Shown: piece after piece, positions 1-4,786 of the stretch
How the letters are laid out: every line of letters starts with the position of its first letter
Numbering within the stretch: the first letter of the stretch is position 1
Assembly: GCA_026398835.1 (NCBI GenBank)
Contig: JAPLSD010000348.1
Span: 1-6,604, forward strand
DNA from: Pseudomonas sp.
GTDB lineage: Bacteria > Pseudomonadota > Gammaproteobacteria > Pseudomonadales > Pseudomonadaceae
DNA: 6,604 nt
Reading direction: 5' to 3'
Made by a program: the position numbers and the translations under genes
The notes under the pieces: model-generated
The model's input: only the letters and a program-made list of their open reading frames with translations
Told to the model about the DNA's origin: nothing
Databases searched by the model: none

Positions 1-1
1 A

Positions 2-826
2 GTCCTGCGCACCTTCGTCGCGATCGCCGACCAAGGCGGCTTTACCCGCGCCGGTGAGCTGGTCAATCGCACCCAATCGGCGGTGAGCATGCAGATGAAG
101 CGTCTGGAAGAAGACGTGCTGCAGCGTCAGCTGTTTCAGCGAGATGGACGCCAGGTGAGGTTGACCGCCGAGGGCCAGGTGCTGCTCGGCTACGCTCGAC
201 GCATCCTGAAACTGCACAGTGAGGTGTTCAATACGTTGCGCGAACCACACATGGTCGGCACCGTGCGCATTGGCACCCCGGATGACTATGTGATGCGCTT
301 TTTGCCGGGGATTCTGTCGCGCTTCGCTCAAGCCTATCCGTTGATTCAGATCGAAGTGCATTGCGAGTCGTCCAAGCAACTGTTGCTCCGTCAGGACCTG
401 GACCTGTCCATCGTCACCCGCGAACCGGGCAGCGAGATTGGCCAGTTGCTGCGCAAGGAGCGTTTTGTCTGGGCCGAAGCGCAATGCTTCAGCGCCCACG
501 AACAGTCGCCACTGCCGTTGGCGATGTTCAACAGTGATTGTTTCTGCCGGCTCTGGGCCTGCAACGCGCTGGATGCTGCCGGGCGCGATTATCGCATCGC
601 CTACAACAGCTCCAGTCTCTCGGCGCTCATGGCTATCGTCAGTGCCGGCCTTGCAGTCACCGCGCAACTGGAGAGCCTGATTACCTCGGACATGCGCATC
701 CTCGGTGCAGCCGAAGACCTGCCGCTGTTGCCCGAAGCCAGCATCATGCTGCTGCGCAACCTGAACACGCCATCACCCATCACCGAATGCCTGGCCGAGC
801 ACATCGTCGACGGCTTTAAACTTTAA
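2..826 (+). CDS. LysR-type transcriptional regulator, LrhA/HexA-like (5' end cut by window edge)
   Basis: DNA-binding transcription regulator. The reading frame is open from the first bases of the window, so the GTG at 83 is internal and not the start; about 10-15 N-terminal residues are missing. The 274 visible residues begin inside the winged helix-turn-helix (LRTFVAIADQGGFTRAGELV, then RTQSAVSMQMKRLE, visible residues 2-36), followed by LFQRDGRQVRLTAEG and a linker helix. A type-2 periplasmic-binding-like effector domain starts near VGTVRIGTPDDYVMRFLP and includes SIVTREPGSE and a typical late SAGLAVTAQLESL stretch. The RTQSAVSMQMKRLE recognition helix and the GTPDDY strand resemble the LrhA/HexA branch, which in enterobacteria controls motility and virulence. 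That branch placement is from memory of the family; the target genes and ligand cannot be read here. It ends in TAA and overlaps the convergent exporter gene by 11 bases. Confidence 0.93.
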   Translation, partial: VLRTFVAIADQGGFTRAGELVNRTQSAVSMQMKRLEEDVLQRQLFQRDGRQVRLTAEGQVLLGYARRILKLHSEVFNTLREPHMVGTVRIGTPDDYVMRFLPGILSRFAQAYPLIQIEVHCESSKQLLLRQDLDLSIVTREPGSEIGQLLRKERFVWAEAQCFSAHEQSPLPLAMFNSDCFCRLWACNALDAAGRDYRIAYNSSSLSALMAIVSAGLAVTAQLESLITSDMRILGAAEDLPLLPEASIMLLRNLNTPSPITECLAEHIVDGFKL

Positions 827-1565
827 ACGCGAGCATCACCGCACAGAGCACCAGGAAGCCGCAAAATAGACCGCGCAGTAGCCGCTCCGGCATGGCGTGG
901 GCGATTTTCACTCCCCAACTGATGCTCAACAGCCCACCGGCCGCCAACGGCAAACCGATCATCCAGTTCACCTGGTGATGGAACGCGTAGGTCACCAGCG
1001 TGACGCCAGTACTCGGCAGGGCCAAGGCCAGGGACAGGCCTTGGGCGACCACCTGGCTGGTGCCGAACACGCTGGTCAGTACCGGCGTGGCGACCACCGC
1101 CCCGCCGACACCAAACAATCCGCCCATGGTCCCGGATGCAGCACCCAGCACACCCAGCCATGGCCACGGGTAGCGCATCTGTGCAGACACCGGAGCATTG
1201 GCCATGAACATCCGCGCCAGGTTGTAGACCGACAAGGCGATCAGGAACGCGACAAAGCCAATACGCATCACTCGGGCATCGATCCCCACCGCCCAGATCG
1301 AGCCCAGCCAGGCAAAGCAAAATCCCATCAAGGCCAGAGGCAACGCATGGCGCAGCTCAATGCGATTGCGCTGGTGATAACGCCACAACGCCAGCATCAC
1401 GTTCGGCACCACCATGACCAACGCCGTGCCTTGAGCAATCTGCTGATCCATACCGAACAGCACACCCAACACCGGAATCGCGATCAAGCCGCCACCGATA
1501 CCGAACAAACCACCCACCGTCCCCAACGCCGCGCCAAATGCCAGATACATCCCTAACTCAATCAC
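816..1565 (-). CDS. TauE/SafE-family (TSUP) membrane transporter, putative sulfite or organic anion exporter
   Basis: Inner-membrane protein of 249 residues, hydrophobic throughout, with about eight predicted membrane segments. The family's internal duplication is plain: GTVGGLFGIGGGLIAIPVL at 15-33 and GTMGGLFGVGGAVVATPVL at 145-163 share 13 of 19 residues, and each is followed by a similar FG..Q..AQG..L stretch. Known members of TauE/SafE (PF01925) export sulfite, sulfoacetate and related anions, but the substrate of this one cannot be inferred. I chose the GTG at 1565 because GAGGGG lies 7 bases upstream. The longer GTG start at 1580 would add MRGWS and has no visible ribosome binding site; the ATG giving MYLAFG (1550) is a third option. 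The gene is convergent with the LysR gene, and its upstream region is shared with the divergent ohrR gene. The LysR gene is not divergent to it, so direct control is not implied by layout. Confidence 0.93.
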   Translation of the reverse strand: MIELGMYLAFGAALGTVGGLFGIGGGLIAIPVLGVLFGMDQQIAQGTALVMVVPNVMLALWRYHQRNRIELRHALPLALMGFCFAWLGSIWAVGIDARVMRIGFVAFLIALSVYNLARMFMANAPVSAQMRYPWPWLGVLGAASGTMGGLFGVGGAVVATPVLTSVFGTSQVVAQGLSLALALPSTGVTLVTYAFHHQVNWMIGLPLAAGGLLSISWGVKIAHAMPERLLRGLFCGFLVLCAVMLAFKV

Positions 1566-1572
1566 AGACCAT

Positions 1573-1578
1573 CCCCTC
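1573..1578 (-). promoter_or_regulatory. Ribosome binding site deciding the exporter start
   Basis: On the minus strand GAGGGG is followed by 7 bases and then the GTG at 1565. It lies inside the longer reading from GTG 1580, for which no comparable site is seen, so it favours the shorter protein. Confidence 0.6.
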
Positions 1579-1635
1579 ACCGATGGCTTTGCATGCTACG
1601 CAGTCTGATCTGGCACTACAAAGCGATCCTGGCGG

Positions 1636-1683
1636 GCGCTAAACTGAAAATTATCTAGCGCATTAAAGATTCGCCCGCTAGAT
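1636..1683. promoter_or_regulatory. Candidate OhrR autoregulatory operator in the ohrR/exporter intergenic region
   Basis: Three related half-sites alternate in orientation in the 147 bases between the exporter start and ohrR. GCGCTAAA is at 1636-1643 (reverse), TCTAGCGC at 1654-1661 (forward) and CGCTAGAT at 1676-1683 (reverse). ATCTAGCG at 1653-1660 and CGCTAGAT at 1676-1683 form a perfect 8-base inverted repeat. TATCTAGCGCA at 1652-1662 differs by one base from TATTTAGCGCA at 2303-2313 before ohr. Sharing the motif with the ohr operator suggests OhrR represses its own gene; this is inferred from sequence only. No strong -35/-10 pair stands out, so I do not place a promoter. The site could also affect the divergent exporter gene. 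Confidence 0.5.
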
Positions 1684-1712
1684 TCAGGGCGAGTAATGAT
1701 CAAGGCCCCAAA

Positions 1713-2174
1713 ATGACTAGCGTTAGCTCCGCCCCAGATAGCTGCGACTCACTGCTGCTCGACAATCAGCTGTGTTTCGCCCTGCATTCCACATCGCTGT
1801 TGATGACCAAGGTTTATAAGCCGCTGTTGCAGGCGTTAGGCCTGACCTACCCGCAGTACCTGGCGATGATGGTGTTGTGGGAACGTGACGGATTGACCGT
1901 AGGCGAGATCAGCACTCGCCTGCTGACGGACCCAGGATCACTGACACCTCTGCTCAAACGCCTCGAAGCCGAAGGTTTGCTGAGCCGCACCCGCAGCCGT
2001 GAAGACGAGCGCGTGGTGATCGTTGAGCTGACCGAGCAGGGCCGCGCCCTGCGGGACAAGGCTCGAGATATTCCGCAGTGCATCCTCGGCGCCAGCGGCC
2101 AGACTCTGGAGCAGATACGCAAGTTGCAGGCCGATTTGCTGGCGTTGCGTAGCCATTTGCAAGACAGCTTGTAA
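1713..2174 (+). CDS. ohrR: OhrR, organic hydroperoxide-sensing MarR-family repressor
   Basis: Cytoplasmic dimeric repressor of 153 residues that senses organic hydroperoxides through a cysteine thiol. The N-terminal signature LLLDNQLCFALHS holds the sensing cysteine, C21. Y35 (KVYKPLL) and Y46 (LTYPQY) match the two tyrosines that hydrogen-bond the reactive cysteine in Xanthomonas OhrR, each shifted by one residue. The winged helix spans about 60-108: LTVGEISTRLLTDPGSLTPLL, recognition helix ending KRLEAEGLL, and the wing SRTRSREDERVVIVELTEQG. A second cysteine, C123 (IPQCILGASG), is placed where two-cysteine OhrR proteins carry the resolving cysteine, so oxidation probably ends in an intersubunit disulfide. 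The start ATG has AAGG 7 bases upstream. The gene precedes ohr on the same strand with a 167-base gap carrying operator sequence. MarR membership is certain; the OhrR call rests on the signature and on ohr next door. Confidence 0.95.
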   Translation: MTSVSSAPDSCDSLLLDNQLCFALHSTSLLMTKVYKPLLQALGLTYPQYLAMMVLWERDGLTVGEISTRLLTDPGSLTPLLKRLEAEGLLSRTRSREDERVVIVELTEQGRALRDKARDIPQCILGASGQTLEQIRKLQADLLALRSHLQDSL

Positions 2175-2233
2175 CCCATCAAGCACACCGCAGACTGCAA
2201 TCTTTTGGGGCCTCGCCGCTTTCTACAATTTTT

Positions 2234-2261
2234 TTGCAAAATTTATATTGCGCACTAAATA
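2234..2261 (+). promoter_or_regulatory. Candidate sigma-70 promoter of ohr
   Basis: TTGCAA at 2234-2239 and TAAATA at 2256-2261 are separated by 16 bases and resemble -35 and -10 boxes. The -10 lies inside the left arm of the operator repeat, so a bound repressor would block polymerase. The region is very AT-rich and other pairs are possible, for example TTGCGC 2248-2253 with TACATT 2271-2276 at 17 bases spacing. The choice is uncertain. Confidence 0.35.
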
Positions 2262-2315
2262 TTTGCGAGATACATTTATTTCGCAGTTATTTAGTGCGCA
2301 AATATTTAGCGCAAA
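2248..2315. promoter_or_regulatory. ohr operator region: perfect 14-base inverted repeat plus a direct copy
   Basis: TTGCGCACTAAATA at 2248-2261 is exactly complementary to TATTTAGTGCGCAA at 2288-2301, with 26 bases between. A second, nested inverted pair is TAAATATTTGCG at 2256-2267 and CGCAAATATTTA at 2297-2308. The right arm is repeated directly: TATTTAGTGCGCAAA at 2288-2302 is followed at 2303-2315 by TATTTAGCGCAAA, lacking only two bases. The block lies between ohrR and ohr, overlaps the likely promoter, and ends 26 bases before the ohr start. AT-rich inverted repeats of this kind are usual MarR/OhrR binding sites. Binding by OhrR is inferred from position and from the matching motif before ohrR. 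Confidence 0.7.
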
Positions 2316-2341
2316 CAACCCAACAGAAAGAGGCTCACACC

Positions 2342-2761
2342 ATGCAAACTCTCTACACCGCTGTTGCAACCGCTACCGGTGGCCGTGATGGCCGCGCCGT
2401 TTCCAGCGACAACATCCTCGACGTCAAACTCGCCACGCCTAAAGAGCTCGGCGGCGCGGGAGGCGAAGCGACCAACCCTGAGCAACTGTTCGCTGCCGGT
2501 TATTCCGCCTGCTTCATCGGCGCACTGAAATTCGTCGCCAGCCAAACCAAACGCAAAATCCCCGACGACGCCTCGATCACCGCCCACGTCGGTATCGGCC
2601 AGATTCCTGGTGGTTTCGGTCTGGATATCGACTTGCACATCAGCCTGCCCGGCCTGGAACAGGCGGACGCACAGTCTCTGGTGGAGGCAGCGCATCAGGT
2701 TTGTCCGTACTCCAACGCCACCCGTGGCAACGTCGATGTGCGCTTGCACGTCACTGTCTGA
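2342..2761 (+). CDS. ohr: Ohr, organic hydroperoxide resistance protein (thiol peroxidase)
   Basis: Cytoplasmic peroxidase of 139 residues in the OsmC/Ohr family. It reduces organic hydroperoxides, including fatty acid hydroperoxides, to alcohols with two catalytic cysteines; family members are recycled by lipoylated proteins. All expected active-site residues are present: R15 in ATGGRDGRA, E47 in ATNPEQLF, peroxidatic C57 in AAGYSACFIGALKF and resolving C121 in HQVCPYSNATRGN. They correspond to R18, E50, C60 and C124 of P. aeruginosa Ohr, with three fewer residues near the N-terminus. The start is the ATG with AAAGAGG 8 bases upstream; the frame stays open back to 2234, but that stretch is operator and promoter DNA. 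The gene lies downstream of ohrR and should be induced by organic peroxides when OhrR is oxidised. No clear terminator follows it. Confidence 0.97.
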   Translation: MQTLYTAVATATGGRDGRAVSSDNILDVKLATPKELGGAGGEATNPEQLFAAGYSACFIGALKFVASQTKRKIPDDASITAHVGIGQIPGGFGLDIDLHISLPGLEQADAQSLVEAAHQVCPYSNATRGNVDVRLHVTV

Positions 2762-2851
2762 GCACCGTCGCAAGAGCTGGACGACGACCACAAAAAAACG
2801 TCTTTATGCAAGATGAAACTACGACGACTTTGCTGACTCTGAACAGGTACA

Positions 2852-2877
2852 GCAGGCTAAGCTGGGAGCTAGCCTGC
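2852..2877 (+). other. Hairpin in the corA leader
   Basis: GCAGGCT (2852-2858) pairs with AGCCTGC (2871-2877). After one bulged A at 2859, AGCT (2860-2863) pairs with AGCT (2867-2870) around a GGG loop. The result is an 11-base-pair stem with one bulge, 33 bases before the corA start. No T-run follows, so it is not a standard terminator for ohr. It may be a leader RNA structure or mRNA stabiliser. It does not match an M-box or the enterobacterial mgtA leader that I know. Confidence 0.4.
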
Positions 2878-2910
2878 CACTGCCATTTGCCAAGAGAGCG
2901 AATAAAAATT

Positions 2911-3882
2911 ATGGGTCGAGTCGTTGCTGCTGCGGTCTACAGCGCCGGTAAGAGAATCACCAATATCACCCTCGATGAAGGCAGTACCTGGGCTGCAAAA
3001 CCTGACCATTTCGTCTGGATCGGGCTGGAAGAGCCCAACGCTCAGGAACTGGCCAATCTGCAGCGACAGTTCAACCTGCACGAACTGGCCATTGAAGACG
3101 CCCTGGAAAAGCACAGCCGACCGAAACTGGAAACCTTCGGCGATGCGTTGTTCATCGTCACGTATTCGCCGGTACGCACGGCGGGCAAGCTGGTGTTTAT
3201 CGAGACTCACATTTTTGCCGGCAACGGTTACATCATCACCGCCCGCAACGGCCATTCGGCGTCCTACGCCCATGTGCGTCAACGTTGCGAGGCACGGCCG
3301 CTGTTGCTCGGTCATGGTGAAGACTTTGTGCTCTACGCCCTGCTCGACTTCGTCATTGAAAACTATCAGCCGGTCAGCGAGGCGATTCATGCCGAAATCG
3401 ATGAGCTGGAACGTAATGTGCTGCGCGGTTCCCTGAATGAACGCGACATCCTGAATCTGCATGGCTTGCGCCAAGATCTGCTGCGCTTGCGCCGGTACGT
3501 GGCGCCGATGGTTGAGATCAGCGAAGAGCTGCAGAAGCTGACGTTTCCGTTTATCGACAAGAGTATGCGCCCGTACTTCCGCGACGTGCAGATTCATGTG
3601 ACACGGCAGATGGAAGACCTGGCGACGTTGCGCGATATCGCCAGCCAGACCATCGAGATCGGCGTGTTGCTGGAGGCGTCGCGGCAAAGTGTGGTGCAAC
3701 GCAAGTTCGCAGCCTGGGCGGCGATTCTGGCGGTCCCGACGGCAGTAGCCGGAATTTATGGGATGAACTTCCAGAACATGCCGGAGCTGAGCTGGCACTA
3801 CGGTTATCATGCGGTGCTGGGGTTTATTGCGCTGGGTTGTTTCGGGTTGTGGGTCAGCTTCAAGCGGTCGGGGTGGTTGTAG
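2911..3882 (+). CDS. corA: CorA-family magnesium/cobalt transport protein
   Basis: Inner-membrane homopentameric channel for Mg2+ uptake, also passing Co2+ and Ni2+ in known members. The 323 residues match the family's usual length (E. coli CorA has 316). A large cytoplasmic N-terminal domain (1 to about 265) of mixed strands and long helices includes HELAIEDALEKHSRPKLE (57-74) and FVLYALLDFVIENYQPV (139-155). The first membrane helix is about 267-283 and ends in the signature GIYGMNF (281-287), whose GMN forms the selectivity filter. NMPEL (289-293) lies in the periplasmic loop. The second helix is about 301-318, and the basic cytoplasmic tail is KRSGWL. The frame is open upstream into ohr, but ATG 2911 begins the typical CorA sequence; AAGAGAG lies 12 bases upstream, a slightly long gap. 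ATG 2806 is an unlikely alternative. No functional link to ohr is evident. Confidence 0.94.
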   Translation: MGRVVAAAVYSAGKRITNITLDEGSTWAAKPDHFVWIGLEEPNAQELANLQRQFNLHELAIEDALEKHSRPKLETFGDALFIVTYSPVRTAGKLVFIETHIFAGNGYIITARNGHSASYAHVRQRCEARPLLLGHGEDFVLYALLDFVIENYQPVSEAIHAEIDELERNVLRGSLNERDILNLHGLRQDLLRLRRYVAPMVEISEELQKLTFPFIDKSMRPYFRDVQIHVTRQMEDLATLRDIASQTIEIGVLLEASRQSVVQRKFAAWAAILAVPTAVAGIYGMNFQNMPELSWHYGYHAVLGFIALGCFGLWVSFKRSGWL

Positions 3883-3914
3883 CAGCTTAAATTGTTGCAA
3901 CCGCTTCGCGCTCG

Positions 3915-3944
3915 ATCGCGGGCAAGCTTGCCCGCGATGCTTTT
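3915..3944 (+). terminator. REP-like palindrome and probable rho-independent terminator of corA
   Basis: Bases 3915-3938 form a perfect 24-base palindrome, ATCGCGGGCAAG and its exact complement, followed by GC and four T residues at 3941-3944. The GCGGGCAAG core is typical of dispersed REP sequences in fluorescent pseudomonads. It starts 33 bases after the corA stop and lies between two convergent genes. The T-run is short and runs into the amidotransferase stop codon at 3943-3945. On the minus strand the stem is not followed by T residues, so termination there would be weaker. Confidence 0.65.
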
Positions 3945-4677
3945 AGGGCTTAACGGATTCAACCTTCGGCTTGTGCGCGACGAATCGCATCATCCATTCC
4001 GCCACCGTGGCGCCGTGGTGCTCATGGGCCAGGCTGGCCACGCCGTTCTGGTAGACAAGCTCGCCAAGGGCCTGCTGACGAATCTCCAGCAATGCGCGCG
4101 AATAGTCGTGAATGAACTCCGGGTGGCCCTGGAAGCACAGCACTTGATCGTTGATGTGATAAGCGGCAAACGGGCAGAAATCGCTGGAAGCGATCACTGT
4201 GGCGTTTTCCGGCAGCGCGGTGACCTGGTCCTGATGGCTGATCAACAAGGTCAGTTCTTCGACCACCGGGCTCATCCACGGCGCTTTGGCGGCCAATGTG
4301 TAGCTGTGGGTGCCGACACCCCAGCCCTGGGTCGCGCGCTCGCTCTTGCCGCCCAGCAACAACGCCAACAGTTGATGCCCAAAGCAGATGCCGAGCAGCT
4401 TGTCGCCACGCTCATAGCGCGCCAACAGGTAAGTCTTGAGGGTTTGAATCCACGGATCGGTGCCGAAGGAATCGGCTTTACTGCCAGTGACCAGATAAGC
4501 ATCGAAAATCAGGTCATCACTGGGGTAATCGCCTTGCATCACGTTGTAGACGGTGAACTCGGCAGCAATCGGTTGCTGTGAGAACAGACGCTGGAACATC
4601 TGCCCGTAACCCTGATATTGATCGACCAGTTCTGGACGCAGGATGTCGGTTTCCAGAATGCAGATGCGTAACGACAT
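3943..4677 (-). CDS. Class I glutamine amidotransferase-like protein
   Basis: Cytoplasmic protein of 244 residues with one type 1 glutamine amidotransferase (GATase1) domain. It has the complete triad: nucleophile C98 in LLGICFGHQLLALLLGG, and H185 and E187 in CFQGHPEF. SHQD at 147-150 fits the family's substrate-side loop. There is no synthetase domain, so it is not full-length GMP synthase. Stand-alone members hydrolyse gamma-glutamyl amides or supply ammonia to a partner. I recall P. aeruginosa PA1742 (PauD2, polyamine catabolism) as a related protein, encoded not far from a FadB-like enzyme; orthology is untested and I give no symbol. The start ATG gives MSLRICILETD, with AGG 8 bases upstream. 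The longer frame to 4851 runs into the next gene and is rejected. It lies 109 bases downstream of the beta-oxidation gene on the same strand, possibly co-transcribed. Confidence 0.9.
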   Translation of the reverse strand: MSLRICILETDILRPELVDQYQGYGQMFQRLFSQQPIAAEFTVYNVMQGDYPSDDLIFDAYLVTGSKADSFGTDPWIQTLKTYLLARYERGDKLLGICFGHQLLALLLGGKSERATQGWGVGTHSYTLAAKAPWMSPVVEELTLLISHQDQVTALPENATVIASSDFCPFAAYHINDQVLCFQGHPEFIHDYSRALLEIRQQALGELVYQNGVASLAHEHHGATVAEWMMRFVAHKPKVESVKP

Positions 4678-4720
4678 AAAAAATACCTGACACGATAAAG
4701 GCGATAGTGCGCACACCAGA

Positions 4721-4751
4721 GCCTGCCTTGAAATACCGCTGCAAGGCAAGC
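4721..4751 (-). other. Hairpin between the beta-oxidation and amidotransferase genes
   Basis: On the minus strand the stem at 4751-4742 pairs with 4730-4721 over 10 base pairs, one of them G-U, around an 11-base loop. No T-run follows, so it is not a clear rho-independent terminator. It may modulate readthrough or processing between the two co-oriented genes, or mean nothing. Confidence 0.25.
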
Positions 4752-4786
4752 CCGGAACGCACCATCGGGCGGTCAAGAGTTCTGGG

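Noticed and set aside
897..1556. A 219-codon plus-strand open frame opposite the exporter
   Set aside because: The translation is dominated by H, Q, R and T with no family signature, and the minus-strand protein is a complete TauE/SafE member.
2175..2235. Possible terminator after ohrR, from the seven-T run at 2229-2235
   Set aside because: No adequate GC-rich stem lies directly before the T-run; it is better explained as AT-rich promoter DNA of ohr.
2766..2797. Possible terminator after ohr (CGTCG/CGACG stem)
   Set aside because: Only five base pairs with an 11-base loop, and the run that follows is A and not T on the coding strand.
2813..2836. Seven-codon mini-frame (MKLRRLC) before corA as a possible leader peptide
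   Set aside because: Very short, no ribosome binding site, and no run of regulatory codons or paired alternative hairpins.
2701..2910. In-frame upstream extension of corA overlapping ohr
   Set aside because: The sequence before ATG 2911 is not CorA-like, and it overlaps the conserved end of ohr in another frame.
2869..3900. A 343-codon open frame on the minus strand covering corA
   Set aside because: It is antisense to a clear CorA coding sequence. Its product is Gln/Arg/His-rich with no recognisable domain, as expected for the opposite strand of GC-rich coding DNA.
3892..4581. A 229-codon plus-strand open frame opposite the amidotransferase
   Set aside because: It starts in the region just before the REP-like palindrome and is antisense to a protein with a full catalytic triad.
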